Assembly (NCBI GenBank): GCA_944739405.2
Contig: OX123190.2
Coordinates: forward strand, 63,879,805 to 63,943,804
Length of the DNA stretch: 64,000 bases
Reading direction: 5' to 3'
Source: Euclidia mi
Lineage: Eukaryota; Arthropoda; Insecta; Lepidoptera; Erebidae
Made by a program: the position numbers and the translations under genes. Under the pieces are notes generated by a model. It ran no database searches, had not been told where the DNA came from, and saw nothing but the letters and a program-made list of their open reading frames with translations. Below are positions 21,431 through 34,012 of the stretch, piece after piece (positions within the stretch are counted from its first letter, which is position 1; each line of letters starts with the position of its first letter).

Positions 21431-22319
21431 AAAAAACGATGCGCTCACTACCGGTTACAATTTAGCACTGTTTGTCGCATCGGGCGGGGCGCGGCGCGGG
21501 CGCAGAGGGACAGGAGGGAATTTATCAATGGAATAGTTTACTACTACTACTTATTTACTACTCATATTTTTAGTTATGCATTTACCAATTATTACGTATT
21601 TTTGTGGACAGTTCTGAGTCAGTTTTGGGACTTAGTGTTTTTATTTTTACCTACACAAATATGATCAGTTAAAGGTCTGGCGGAGCCCTGTTAAATTTTT
21701 TGTACTTATTAAAAAATAGTGGTGTATATATACTGTTAAAGACAATTTCTATCATTATTAAATACACATAATATCTAGCGTATATAATTGGATAAGAATT
21801 AATTGCTTAAAATAGCTTCCAAAATAACCCATTATATTTTTGTAATTTAATTTTTTATTGATAAAAATGGTTACTGTGGATTTTCCTTAAGAGATAGACC
21901 TATGCTGTCGCAGACGTTTTTGTAGATAATAATGAGTAATTTAATAATGTTGTACATTATTTTTCTGTATCATTAATAGTTTTAGCAGCGCACGCCATTA
22001 AAGACATTTTCTGGAAAATTTCTTACGCCTTGGGTTACATTATTGATGTTTTTGTAGGGATCCGTATTATTTTCTAGAAATAAATATAGTCTATGTTACT
22101 CAGGAATAATGTCGCAATACAATGGTGAAAGAATTTTTAAAATCTGTCCAGTACTTTTTAAGTTTATTCGTAACAAACATACAAAAATACAAATCTTTCC
22201 TCTTTTTTATATTAGTATAGATAAAGAAATAAGCCCTTTTGAAAAGTCACTCTTCAATTATCGTATGCTAAGCGGTGAAGAAAAACATCGTCCGGATGTC
22301 TGTATCCTTGAGAGTTATC
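21431..22319. other. No gene recognised
   Basis: A GC-rich patch at 21475-21505 belongs to the transposase leader; the rest is AT-rich without supported features. Confidence 0.5.
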
Positions 22320-22470
22320 CACAATGTTCTCGAAAGACAAGCTTGCCAACCCGCATTTGGCCGACGTGGTGGACTATGGGCCACCCCTTCTGATAATGAG
22401 ACGAGCTGCTTGTGTCCAGCAGGGACAGATTATAAAAACAAGGCTGATGTTGATGACGAAGTATGTTTAT
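22320..22470 (+). mobile_element. LINE 3' end fragment
   Basis: Contains a degraded LINE terminus (CGACGTGGTGGACTATGGGC, CAGCAGGGACAGATTATAAA, then GGCTGATGTTGATGACGA), the form common at the 3' end of RTE-like LINEs. No intact ORF. Confidence 0.5.
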
Positions 22471-22990
22471 CAGATGTCTTGTTGCCATTGTACAATACAA
22501 GCTCTGTTTAGTTTGCTTTGGTATCACATGACCGTGAAGAAATGTCCTATTAATTAAGTCTTTATAGACATATTGTATACATAAATAATGTATATATTAC
22601 CTACTCAAATTACGTTACTTTGTAGTATTTAATCATAATAGCACCAAACGCTTCCTTCTAGTGAATATTGTTGGTTTAATCCAATTCTCGTGCCAAAATA
22701 TTCTCATGACAAAAAATGAGATAGTGAGAAATATGTAACCAAACAAAGACAAGGCAAAATAGCCAAACCCGAAGGGACGTTTGTTTGTTTTTCTGCAACA
22801 TATTTTATTTTATCTGGAATACGAAAAGAGTTCAAGTGCTGGTGATCAATATCATTGCATGTGTTTATAAAACATTCATCTGTGTTGTGTATGTGTTTAA
22901 AATAAATAACTATTTTTATTACTTATCTGGTTGTGTTGTAGTAAAATGTTTATTTTGAATCATAATGCGGTTAGCCATAATGCATGCAAA
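22471..22990. other. No gene recognised
   Basis: A short SINE-like remnant (ACAATACAAGCTCTGTTTAG, about 22490) and AT-rich DNA. Confidence 0.45.
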
Positions 22991-23198
22991 TCTTAATATA
23001 TAAAATCCTTGCGTTACTGACTGACTGACAGACAAGCTACAGCCAAAACTATTGGGCGCAGGAAGTTGAAATTTGGCATGTATATTCCTTGGGGAGCGTA
23101 GGGATGCACTAAGAAGGGATTTCCCGAAATATCCACGGGATCGGTCAAAACAGATAAATAAAAAAAAATGAGCAGGCGTAGCTGCTGACGTTCTCTAG
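22991..23198 (+). mobile_element. Short non-autonomous Helitron (H3)
   Basis: 208 bp, starts TCTTAATATATAAAATCC after an A and ends CTAG before a T. Near the 3' end GCAGGCGTAGCTGC can fold into a small hairpin. Very similar to H4. Confidence 0.85.
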
Positions 23199-23508
23199 TC
23201 ATGGTATATTAGTCGCAGGTATATAGCAAAAGCCGTGATATTATAATTTCTTTAGTAACATTATAATTACACAGATAATGGTTTGTATAACTAACAATTT
23301 AACGGGCTAATTTCAGTGAAATTGTACGGCAGTGATATTTTGATAATAACACTGATTTAAGAAAGCCGTTAGATTATCGGGGCGATCGCCGATTGGGCCA
23401 TTTTTGTTACCGGCTGTATTAAACATAAAGTTGAGAAACAAGGGATAGGTTCTTGAAAACCAATTTTCAAATTTTGTACTAGGTTCTAACTAGATGTAGC
23501 AATGTCAA
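23199..23508. other. No gene recognised
   Basis: AT-rich spacer between H3 and the MITE. Confidence 0.5.
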
Positions 23509-23952
23509 GTAAGCTAATTTGATGGCGTCCTGCTTTGCAGGGCTCCTATCTTAATATATAAAATCCTTGCGATACTGACTGACTGACAGACACGCTACAG
23601 CCGAAACTATTGGGCGCAGCAAGTTGAAATTTGGCATGTATGTTCCTTGGGGACCGTAGGGGTGCACTAAGAAGGGATTTCCCGAAATTTCCACGGGATC
23701 GGCCAAAACGGGTAAATAAAAAAAAATGCAGGCGTAGCTGCTGGCGTCCTCTAGTTTTTAGATAAAGGGTCACAAGTAAACCTAACATAACCTATTAAGT
23801 TTCTCACGTGGACGACACATTTTCATAAATAAATAGATCGTGATTTTCGAAATGAAGGTTTTGTCAACTTAATAGGTGTATGTTAGGTATTCTTGCGACC
23901 TGGAACACAAATATGGGAGCCCTGCAAAGCAGGGCTACGTCAACTTAGCCTT
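23509..23952. mobile_element. MITE M1, split by Helitron H4
   Basis: Inverted ends of about 80 bp: CCTGCTTTGCAGGGCTCC near the left end and GGAGCCCTGCAAAGCAGG near the right, followed by AACCTAACATAACC-type blocks and their complement. Without H4 the element is about 238 bp, like M2 at 50166-50411. The right end reads GTCAACTTA as in M2 and M3. Confidence 0.75.
23549..23754 (+). mobile_element. Short non-autonomous Helitron (H4)
   Basis: 206 bp, TC start and CTAG end, inserted exactly between A and T of GGCTCCTATTTTT in MITE M1. M2 shows the uninterrupted sequence, which fixes both ends. Confidence 0.9.
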
Positions 23953-25700
23953 ATAAACATCGGTATTGTGCCACTTTTTTCGTTTTATCAGAATTGTAGT
24001 ACATTCGGAAGTCTGTGCGACTGATTAAGTCAATTGACCAATCAGAATACGCGGGGCGGCCACTTATAATAGACCTAGATTTATTATAATACTTATCATT
24101 ATTGCGGGCTAGTGAAATTACAATATCACTGAAAAAGCCCGTGAAATTATACGAACCAGTCGATTTTCACTATAATCTTGGTAATTATATAGTGAAATTA
24201 TAATATCATGTTTTTGACTAAATCCCTGCGACGTATTCATAATAAGTCATATGAGGAATTAATACTTGTAAATGGTTGTTTATATCGGTTGATGCCCCAG
24301 ATTACATTGAAGTCACGTTCGCTATGATGTTTTCATATCAACCACTATTCACTGAATTACTGCTTTGTGTCACTTGGGTTACTAATAACCCAGGTAGATA
24401 ATTTTTGAAACGATACAAAATTATAGTAGGACCCATTGGAAAAGAAAGAGAATATAGCAAAAATTTTAGGAAAAATAAATTATGGGCGATCTGAGGTTGG
24501 GATGTGGATGGGGTTGCGATTTTAAGGGTAAAAAAGGGTTTATCTCGATTGCCAGCAAAACTAAAAGTCCTACGGGAAAAAGGTCAATGGCAAAGTTGTA
24601 GGTGATAAAAAGATCTACACTTTATTCACACAACGTCATAATTTATGTGAAAAATTGAAATAACCAAGTTTTTGGTTTTTTATTTTTAACTTTAACAAAA
24701 GTTTTTTCTTTTACACGAAATTTGGTGTTTTTTATTTAAAATATTTATTTGTACGCCTTATTTTGACTTAATATCGAAATAAAACCTTAATTTTCAATTG
24801 AAAATTCTCACGTCAATATATCAGCACCTAGCTCTTCCCCTTTTCTCTATAAAATAACTAATGATGGGCTAAAATTTTCTGTGGGTCACTCAGGTATATA
24901 CATTATCTTAAAATAGCAATAAATTGAAGTCTATGCTATAATTTAAAGAAGATTCTATAACTGTCTCAAAATATTGTAGATGTCTTAATAAAAAGGCGAC
25001 TACTACTATGCGGCTACTGTCACCAAAGAGCAGTGAACGAATTCTAGTGCCAACGAGGCTGAAATAGAGACCTGAAAACAATTTTGGTATTGAGGTACTG
25101 CAAGACGTAACTGCCAGGATGTTTTTACATTGGCGTGCACTGTTAAAGCTCGGACTAAATCATCTGGCTTATTTATTTTTTATTCCTTATACATTAAACT
25201 ACAACATTTAATAATTGCACTTTGCTTCAATAACATACTTGAAAAAATAAAAATTTTCATCATTTTCTATAGCCCCGCTACTCGCCAGCCAAGTCTGCAG
25301 TTCCATGTTACGGTATAGTAGGAGCGGTATGAGGTAAGTTTTCAGCTTGCCTCAAATACCTACCAAAAATTTATGCCAGCTCTTGGACCAAAACCCTTTG
25401 TGCAGAGTTTTACTTTAACAGACAGTTATTTTTTTTGGAAAAGTGTGTAATATTTATTAAACCAAGTCAAATACTTTTTGCACGCACGGTCGCAGAGTAC
25501 AAATTTTGCTAAAAGCCATCATGTATCATGTTCACGAAAAAAGTGCGCCATTCCCATTTCAATTTTTGCAGCGTTACAATCAGAAAATTGAAATCTATTT
25601 TATGGATACCGAGACCATAAAGTAAACACAAAGCCCTGAAGCACGATTGTATTGATTTATAATTACATACATAGATACTTTATTATCATTTTCCTTTTTT
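23953..25700. other. No gene recognised
   Basis: AT-rich. Only short ORFs; no repeat of this window maps here. Confidence 0.5.
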
Positions 25701-25800
25701 AGGGTTCCGTACCTCGAAATGAAAAAACGGAACCCTTATATGGATCACTTTGTTGTCCGTCCGTCTGTCAAGACCCTTTTTGTTCATTTTAACTCGGTCG
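25701..25800. repeat. Fold-back repeat AGGGTTCCGT/ACGGAACCCT
   Basis: AGGGTTCCGT and ACGGAACCCT lie about 20 bp apart and are followed by GGATCACTTTGTTGTC and a CCGTCCGTCTGTC run. I know this kind of block as a dispersed lepidopteran repeat. Single copy here. Confidence 0.55.
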
Positions 25801-25924
25801 ACATTCCATGTGAAGACAGTTCTAATACGCCTGTTTCTCCGATCAATTTACGCTAACATAACAGAACTTTATTATGGAGGATTCGATTATTAGAAATTAT
25901 CAACACTAATGCGTGTGGTAACAC

Positions 25925-25985
25925 AAAGCAGCGATAGTGGAAAGAGGAGAGAGAGGCCTTTGATCTACAGTGGAACGCTACAGGC
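25925..25985 (+). mobile_element. RTE LINE C-terminal scrap
   Basis: Reads GKRREREAFDLQWNATGG in the plus frame, like the EAFAQQWDNTG end of the LINE at 32849-33684. Confidence 0.5.
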
Positions 25986-26813
25986 GGAATATAAATAAAT
26001 AAATCAGTTATAATAATTTTGATCGAATATAAATATTTCATGATCATCTTCCTAGCTTTACGTCAGTTATATGCAAATTAGACTTTTCAGCTTGAAACCC
26101 AAAGTCCGCTTATGGTCTTAACAGATTTAACTGAGTATTAGGTTTTCACAGAGCTTTTGCCGACTGACCTCTGCAACCCACTGATAGTGATATTAATATA
26201 AATATCAATAGTAATAAATAAATCAAGAAACATTTAGGAAATAAGTAAGTCATTGTAATGCAATTACATCTCGTAGTTGAAGCTACAACTACTTACATCT
26301 TAATTAAATTTAATTACACATTAAACACGTTAATTCAATAGATACAACACTATTGATGGAACCACCTTAATTGCTTTGACTCGGCAATTAACGCTTCCTG
26401 GTTACGTGCCTCAATTAGCATATTACATATGTATACATGTTTAGCATCTACAAAAAGTTGCCGACCTTATCATATATTTGTTTAAGAAGTTAATTTTAAG
26501 AGAGATACATGTGGATCTTATTGTGTTTCTGACTACTATTTTTTCTGTTTTATTAAATAATGCAATCACCGAAACTGGCGAGCACGTATGAAGAAAGTAA
26601 TGAATGAAGAGGAAACTAGTGAGGTTTGTAAGGATATGTGAAGTGACGGAGCTTAAGACGGTAGTATATGCATGTATAATATCTAATGAAATCAGACACG
26701 AGATGTAGTGAACACAAACCGGTGGAACGCCTGCTGTCTAATTAAGCGGGCGGTTCGGAGGAGTCTATTATGTACTAATGGTATTTGATTCAACTCACAA
26801 CCTCTTCATTCCT
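25986..26813. other. No gene; faint LINE scraps
   Basis: A LINE 3' region scrap around 26150-26185 (GACCTCTGCAACCC) and another around 26580-26640 (GCGAGCACGTATGAAG, as at 47380). Confidence 0.4.
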
Positions 26814-27014
26814 TTAGGGTCGGAACATATTTGACGGAAGATCCGTGGCGTATTATCGGTCGCGTAACGCCAAAACATACAAATATATAGAAAAACATTC
26901 AACCTTTCACACCTGACCGATATTCCGTTAGTACTTCGAGCGTACAGCGTCTGTTCCGTTTCTGTCAACGCATTATCCGTCGACGTCGCGCGCATCACGC
27001 GCCACGTGAATTTT

Positions 27015-27240
27015 GACCTTTGAGTAAGGAATATACATGGAAAGGGCAAATAGTACATATAGAAAAATTACATTATACACATATATACGAAATCGACATA
27101 AAGCCACCAAACATAGTGTTGTCTAAAGACCTTTGAGTAAGGAATATACATGGAAAGGGCAAATAGTACATATAGAAAAATTACATTATACACATATATA
27201 CGAAATCGACATAAAACCACCAAAAATAGTGTTGTCTAAA
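27015..27240. repeat. Tandem duplication, 113-bp unit, two copies
   Basis: 27015-27127 and 27128-27240 differ at two bases. The unit starts GACCTTTGAGTAAGG. Recent local duplication. Confidence 0.95.
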
Positions 27241-28118
27241 AGAAAAAAAAAGAAATATTTTATTTGTATCTCATAAAACCAACCCTTAAAACTAAACAGG
27301 TAAAGTACAAATTGAGTAGAGTACAAATTGGAACCTGCGTCAGCTATTGTTGCAGATGAACTGCAACGCTGGTATTCTCGCAGGACCAGATGATATATAA
27401 TAATTATAATGTATATACTTAAATAATAATAATTATAAATAAAATGCTATTTAAATGCTAATTAAAATATATATGACAATATTATATATACACATTTTTA
27501 TATTATTTATGTAAACAAATAAATATAAATTTAAAAACTTTTAGTTGACATGTTGTTTAACAGACAGGCAATCTTAATACACTTATAGCGCGTTTCCGAA
27601 CGCTCGCTTGTCACGTTTTTTCTTAGGGATATCTTTGTCAAAAAAAAAAGAGACAGCCATTGTTTAATGAATAAATTAATCATGACGATATTTTATTAGA
27701 AATGTCTTTCGTGCCACTGTCGCCATATTTTTCGCTAAGGTTTGTGGTACATCTGCTGTGAAATCGTTGTGTATCGAACATGATAATTTTGTTTTTGTGC
27801 ACAAATATGTCTAAAAACCAGGCTGTGTGTTTCATTACCGTATGTATGGTGCCATTCATGTCCGGTACTTTCTCAGCGACACAGTATCGATATTGGCTAC
27901 CAGAGAATATTTTGTTACATGTCTGATACAAGGGTCGTCTTTCGCTTTGCCATGTTCGCTCACATTTGCATTATGGAATAAACTAATCTGGAAAAAGATT
28001 TAAACTAACTAAAGTAACTTACTACAAAAATGTATTATTTTCCTCTAACCGGCTACATATTGATATCGATTATATTCTGGAGTACAATCCAAATGGCAGC
28101 CATTTTATTTACCCAACG

Positions 28119-28175
28119 TTTCGTAGGTATGCACGCTAATTTCGTAGGTGTGCACGCTAAATTCTTAGGTATTGG
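28119..28175. repeat. Short tandem repeat, 24-bp unit
   Basis: TTTCGTAGGTATGCACGCTAA and a second copy with GTGTGC, plus a partial third (TTCTTAGGTATTGG). Confidence 0.7.
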
Positions 28176-28229
28176 ACATACCATATCCATGTCATTCCCA
28201 GATCGGTGATTTTGACTGACGCGTTGTAG

Positions 28230-28380
28230 AGTAAGATTCCAGGGCCGCCAGACCTTACATATTTTTTCAGACACGAAATGAGTAGAATAATGTAGTGTTA
28301 GTATGTGCTATGAGTGTACGCATACTTGCTAGCTTGGATCGTGAGCCAATTTTTAGGTATGAGGGGCTAAAGGTCCACGG
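28230..28380 (+). repeat. Repeat R, uninterrupted copy
   Basis: Starts TAGAGTAAGATTCCAGGGCC and aligns with 32766-32848 joined to 33685-33750. It shows the state before the LINE at 32849 inserted. Class unknown. Confidence 0.65.
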
Positions 28381-29135
28381 GAACAATTTCCATACATACC
28401 TACATAGAAAACATTTTGTGTCATGCGCTGCAACTGTAACCCCTTCTATATCATTTGTATAAATTTCAAATCGTATTATCGTCTTTTATTTTTGAACATC
28501 CATACTTATATAGGAAATATGTATATTCAAATAACGCTTGTTGGCTACTATAAAAAATCTCAGAAGTCCGATATATTTTTAATAGTCAAACTCGAATTGC
28601 AATATAAATAACAACAGGACTTCAGTGACTACACAACATCAGGGAACATGAAAAATGATTAGGTAGAAGAATATGACAGTAAAATATTGAACTGCCCTGA
28701 GTGCGGCCCTGCACAAACAAACTGGGGCCCTATTCTGCTATATAAATATAGTCAATGAATACAGATTTACATAATAGAAACCCATTTCTTAAGGATTTCG
28801 TGTGCCGATTCCAACTGGCGTATTGACGGTTGTCAGTGTAGTACGTAGTTGGCGCCGTTGGCGGTGCTGGCGTCGTTCTCCGTCTTTCTTGCTCTCGTAG
28901 TTTAGTGACACAGGAGAAACTTTCGTCTCTCTTGCACTCGTAGAGTCAGCTGTCACAGCGCGACTGCCACGCCGCCAAGTGGCAATATGGGTCACACTGG
29001 TCACAGAAAGTTTGTCTACAGAGCGCCCATAAGAAATGTGCCTCTATATCTATATCTATGCTCTATGATATAGTCTCGATATCATGTCAGTGTCATACTT
29101 ACGTCACAAAAAGCGTATTCTTCTAAATTATCTGA

Positions 29136-29317
29136 GGCCCTAGCCAAACGGTATTCGCTCTGATATCTACTTTCGCTAACGCTTGGTTGCCATGGCAACA
29201 TAAGGAATTCCTTCTTCGTTGACCACGTGATATAACGAAGGCCTATGTCAGTTTCATACATTTTTGCAGTTAGCGATTAGCGATATCGCTTATCGAATGC
29301 CATTTTGCTACGGGGCC
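29136..29317. mobile_element. MITE of 182 bp
   Basis: Left end GGCCCTAGCCAAACGGTATT resembles the complement of the right end (GGCCCCGTAGCAAAATGGCA); GATATC-containing blocks follow on both sides. Target duplication not seen. Confidence 0.5.
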
Positions 29318-30109
29318 AGATATTTGAATGAAATTGTAACGAGATCGTATGTGTCAACGACGAACTATTTATTTTAAATTATACGATAATGACATTAGGT
29401 TATCAGAATACCGCTTTTAAATCCATTCAAAATATAATATCAATGTCATATAAAAATAGCAGAATTGGCCCCCTGTGTGCATAATAGCCACGCTTTCAGC
29501 GAATGTGTACAGATACGCTCGACGCATTTTCCGTCAGATGTGTACCGCTTCATTTGACGGAATAGGCACGACCGAAGATACGTTCGACGCATCTTCCGGC
29601 AGATATGTTCCGACCCTTAACCTTTAATCTGGACAAATACCTATTCCGCAATTTCAAAAACTTGAAAGAAAGACCCGTATTTGCCTACTTATCTATTCTT
29701 ACTGTTTATAGTTCGAATAGTCCCAACGTTGACCCATATTACGTAGCTAGTCTTACAATGGGCTTCACAACGCATCCATATGTATGCGTTCGTAAATAAT
29801 TCAACGTGTGCCGGCCCGCACCTAATGAAGAAATATCGTCAGTTCTACGCAACAGTCAAGCTACTTCACGATACTAATTCAAATTAAATGAGAGATATTT
29901 ATCGTAAACTAGCTACTAGTTACTTACTAGCAATTTATCTACTACTGATCTAGTACCAGCTAGTAGCCTGAATTAAATTTAAAATGAGTAATTGTCTGAG
30001 TAGGAAGGCCACACCGTTATAACATGAATGGACTCAATCGTTATCAAATTTTAATTGATTATCCTGGAAAAATTTTTGCTCCCTTTTCCGTATAATAAAG
30101 TTAATGAGC

Positions 30110-30318
30110 CCGCAGTTACACTCGCGTTATTTAGGGTTAATTTTCCGCACCAGTGGCTGCATAACATCACGCTAAGAGTAGTATGATGTTATGTAGCATA
30201 TAGCCTTTCTCGATAAATGGACTACCCAAAGAATTGTCCAAATCAGATCAGTAGTTCCTGAGATTAGTGATTTCATGCAAAGAAACAATATATTCAGTTT
30301 TATTATATTAGTATAGCT
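30110..30318 (-). mobile_element. Helitron fragment, same family as 34013
   Basis: On the minus strand CTATACTAATATAATAAA, AATCTCAGGAACTACTGATC, GTCCATTTATCGAG and the AACGCGAGTGTAACTGCGGG block occur in the order of the Helitron at 34013. The 3' end is lost. Confidence 0.65.
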
Positions 30319-30963
30319 AGAAGACGAAACAAATGAGAATAGTTTCGGCCTCTTCACCCGTTTCCTAGGCCTGAGTACTTACCAGTGAAACCTCTTTAAT
30401 ATCGATGACCGCTAGGCCCGCTACCCTTTACCGCTTGGTAAGTTGTAGCTCGCTTGCTTACCTCATTTTATGTAAGAAAATTAAATAGATATCGGAATAA
30501 AAGCTCAAATCCACCGCACTTAACATTGAATACGATAGCGAATCAAAAATATCTGGTAATGATCCGTATCATTTGGCACTTGTGTATTTTCAAAGGCTTA
30601 TATTGCAGAGAATTTAAGTATTATTTTGTGTTTTACCTACAAATAGGGATGTATATGAATGGTTATAATATCTTTGGAATACTAGGTTTTATGTTCACCT
30701 TAAAATTTTCGCAATTTGGACACATAGGTAGTAATGTTGATGTGACGGGTCTCAATGACAGTCAAAGACAGTTCATTTATTTGTATGAATAATGATTTTT
30801 GCGAAAACATTTCTTTATTATATTTTATTGTTCATAATATACACATAGCATAAAGGAAGGTAAACAAACATTGTTGTTAATAAACATAAAAATTCATAAT
30901 TATTTTACAAAATTGTTTCAAGTTTTCAAACTCGTTACAAATTATTTGGGCCGTGATTAGTAA
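30319..30963. other. No gene recognised
   Basis: The plus ORF at 30454-30792 (112 codons) has an AG-like splice site before GMYMNGYNIFGILGFMFTLK but no recognisable family; too weak to call. Confidence 0.4.
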
Positions 30964-32050
30964 ATTCAAATTCAAATTCAAATTCATTTATTAGTGTGAT
31001 TTTTGGTTACACGTTACATGTGGTCTTAATACACTTTAAAGCATCTCAAAAATCTACCATGATGGTGTACACTGTTTCACATTTATTTTATATTAATTAC
31101 TAATTTAAAAAAATAAAAAAAATATCAGAATTATCATAAGTCCAGAAATATAAAAATCTAATAATTGCAACATAACAACATAATTTGGGAAACTAACAAT
31201 AAGAATTCACAATAATTAATTGGAATAATAAATAATGATAAAATAATACAAAATTATATAGAAACAAAATAATTAAAATTATGGACTTCAATGTCAAATA
31301 TTAACATCTTTTCATTAAGGAATTCGTCAATGGTAAAGTGAAATGTCTCTAGCTAATTAAATTATAAAAAACACAAAGTCAGAAATAAATAAATGTCAAC
31401 TTAAAATTTATCATTAAAGAATTCGTCAATGGTATAATAACATTTTTCTTGTAATAGATATCGTAATTTTTTCTTAAACTGAATTATAGATAAATCTTTT
31501 AGTGCATTTGGTAATTTATTAAATATTTTTGGGGCCATACAAAGTATACTTTTGTGCATTAAGGCGGTCTTTGAAGGACGAACACATAGCCCATGTCTGT
31601 ATTCTTTTCTTATCATTTTGTGTCGCTGTTCAGACGCTTTTCTAAATAAATGCATATTCTTTTTGACAAATAAAGCAGTTTCAAAAATGTATAAACAAGG
31701 TAAAGTCAATATTTTTAACAATATAAAATAAGGTTTACAGCTATCAGTTACGTCTATACCGGTAATAGCCCTAATGCATCTTTTTTGTGACTTAAACACT
31801 GTTTCCTTATTGCAGGAGTTGCCCCAGAACATAACTCCGTAGCGTAATATAGAATCGACATATCCGTAATATGCAGTGACTACCGCTGCTTGATTCACAA
31901 CTTTTTTTAATTTATACAAGGCAAAAGCAAATTTACTGACCTTTTTAACCAATAATGAAGTGTGTTGTTTCCAATTAAGTTGATTGTCGATTGTTAAGCC
32001 TAAAAATTTAATATTTACAACTTCTTCTATATTTTCATTCTTAAATATTA
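30964..32050 (-). mobile_element. Jockey-like LINE, 5'-truncated
   Basis: Minus-strand LINE with a 3' tail of TTTGAA repeats (30964-30986), about 420 bp of 3' untranslated DNA, and a coding part from about 32040. The clade is judged from the C-terminal protein only. An AT-rich palindromic run (32041-32092) borders the 5' end. Confidence 0.75.
31401..31985 (-). pseudogene. C-terminus of a LINE reverse transcriptase ORF2
   Basis: Open from about 31985: LNWKQH, VKKVSKFAFALYKLKKV, YGYVDSILRYGVMFWGNS, SQKRCIRAITGI, FVKKNMHLF, ending YYTIDEFFNDKF. This is the region after the RT domain in Jockey-type elements of moths. The related copy at 57953-58837 includes the catalytic ADD. RT motifs are not included here, so it is a truncated, inactive end. 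Confidence 0.8.
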
Positions 32051-32756
32051 TATAATATATAGTATATTATATAATATATTGTATATAGTAAGCTGAACGT
32101 GTTTAATAATTAAGAATTTGAAAATAAGATAACATAAGATAATTCTTAATTGTACACTACAAGTCACATTACAGAGTTAGAAGATAAAAAGAAGAAGTTT
32201 ACAAAAAAAAAACACAATGGGTAGCCTTATCGCTAAAAGCGATTTCTTCCAGGCAACCTTTGGGTGAAAAGAAATAGATAAGGGAAATATAATTATAAAA
32301 TGGTGTAGTAATAAAGTTACTTGCTTTATTAAGTCAAGTTATTTAACTTTACGAATTCGTTTGAGATCCGGTGTACTACTCTGCTTTTTGGCACTCAACC
32401 TCGTAGCTTGACAGTTTTGAAATTGGCTGCATTTCTGCTAGGTGCACTTTATTGACTGCTGGGACAAATATAAGGTACTTCACATTTATTTTCAAATAAT
32501 TACGTGACATAGACCCAATTATATTATTACATTTCAAGTCGCGACTGTTTAAATGTACTTATTACGAAATATGTTTATGTCAACGGAAATAAACGAGAAC
32601 CGCTTTATAAATTTCGTAGGGAATTTATAAACTTGCGGATCTTGTTATCTTCCGGTGACATGTAAAATAAAATGAAGACTTACAATATGTTCTAGTCAGT
32701 GGTAGATGATTTGGTGTTCACAATTTGTTTTTGCTCAAATTTCAATTGTGACAAAT
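32051..32756. other. No gene recognised
   Basis: AT-rich; no supported feature. Confidence 0.5.
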
Positions 32757-32848
32757 TCTTTCACCCAGTAATAGTCCAAGATCCCTGGGCCGCCAGACAT
32801 TACTTATTTTCTCAGAAACGAAATGTATAGAATAAAGTAATGTAAGTA

Positions 32849-33684
32849 TGATAGTATCCTTCGATAACAGGCAAGACAAGGAAATTACACAAAGAATCCA
32901 AAATGCCTGGAAGAACTTCTGGTCCATGAAGCAAATGTTGAAGGGAAACCTTCCATTATCACTGAAGCGGAAACTTGTTGACATGTGTATGCTGCCCATC
33001 CTAACCTACGGTGCTCAAATATGGTCCCTGACTAAGATTCAGAAGTCCAAGTAGTGTAGCATTCTGGGGGTGAAGAGGACCGATCACGTCTGTAACTCTA
33101 CGTTGCGCTCAAAAACGGGCTTAATGGACGTAGGAGCAAAATCAGTCCGACTAAAGTGGGACTGGGCCGGACACGTCTGCCGCATGCACACAGAAAGGTG
33201 GGCTCATGTAGCTACCAATTGGGTACCAGGTGGTCGGTGGCGACGAGGACGTCCTAAACGGAGATGGCGGGATGACCTAGACACTTTTGAGGGTGACTGG
33301 CCAGAGATCGCAAATCACAGAGATTTGTGGAAATCCAAGGGAGAGGCCTTTGCTCAGCAGTGGGACAATACAGGCTAATTAAAAAAAAAGTATGTGCTAA
33401 GTATTGAATAGTTAATTATCGCTTGTCCCGTGCCTCGGAGAGCACGTTAAGCCGTCGGTCCCGATTGTCATGAAGATCTTTGACAGTCGTTACAGGGCGT
33501 CAGTACCTTCTAAATAAACTGACACTAGTCTAAACCATGGAATATGGCTATCCCTTCGGGTTGCGGAGGTCAGACAGGCAGTCGCTCTGTGGACAAGCTA
33601 ATATTCAGCCAAATCCGGTTAGACTAGAAAGCGGACACCAGATTGAAACTGGGATAAAGCTAAGAGGATGATAATGATGATGTG
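32849..33684 (+). mobile_element. RTE-type LINE, 5'-truncated
   Basis: Coding end at 32848-33378, then a 300-bp 3' region with ACGTTAAGCCGTCGGTCCCG and CGGTTAGACTAGAAAGC blocks and a GATGATAATGATGATG tail. The 3' region recurs reversed at 47826-48090. Confidence 0.85.
32860..33378 (+). pseudogene. LINE reverse transcriptase C-terminal part
   Basis: MKQMLKGNLPLSLKRKLVDM, LPILTYGAQIWSLT, then, after one stop at 33052-33054 (TAG) and a gap, VRLKWDWAGHVCRM, RWRRGRPKRRWRDDLD and EAFAQQWDNTG. The order equals that of the family at 3988-4654, which helped read the degenerate copy. RT catalytic motifs lie upstream of the truncation. Confidence 0.85.
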
Positions 33685-33750
33685 CTATGAGTGTACACAT
33701 ACTTAATAGCTTGGATCTAGGGCCAATTTTTAGGTACGAGGTGTGTTGTA

Positions 33751-34012
33751 CTGGTGTATATGTGTGTGTGTGTGAGTTCACTTCACAGATACCAGATGAC
33801 TTATATGAGTAGTATTTTGGTTAAGACAACACATCAAATAAAAATGCCTATATTTTAATTTTTTTGAGGATCGTGCTGTCAGTTTCTAAATCAAAATTGT
33901 GTGATGTTTCATGAATTCCAAAGTTCCAAGAGGTGGTTTTTGGCTTTACGTCCGGCAGATAAACAAAAGCGAGATGGGTAGAGAAACGTTTTCTGTTGAG
34001 GCTCTTACTATA
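33751..34012. other. No gene recognised
   Basis: AT-rich spacer with a (TG)n run near 33760. Confidence 0.5.

Larger units (their letters stand above)
26817..29616. mobile_element. Possible 2.8-kb DNA element with TTA flanks
   Basis: The left end GGGTCGGAACATATTTGACG matches the complement of the right end (GGGTCGGAACATATCTGCCG) for about 30 bp, and both are flanked by TTA (26814-26816, 29617-29619). A 3-bp TWA-type target duplication is typical of PIF/Harbinger elements. The right end holds a second copy of the motif (ACATCTGACGGAAAATGCG). No transposase was recognised inside; the minus-strand ORF at 27680-27931 has no clear domain. The two ends might instead be two separate small elements. 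Confidence 0.45.
32757..33750 (+). repeat. Repeat R, copy split by a LINE
   Basis: 32766-32848 (AGTCCAAGATCCCTGGGCC onward) and 33685-33750 (ATGTGCTATGAGTGTAC onward) together match 28230-28380. The LINE at 32849-33684 sits between. Confidence 0.7.
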
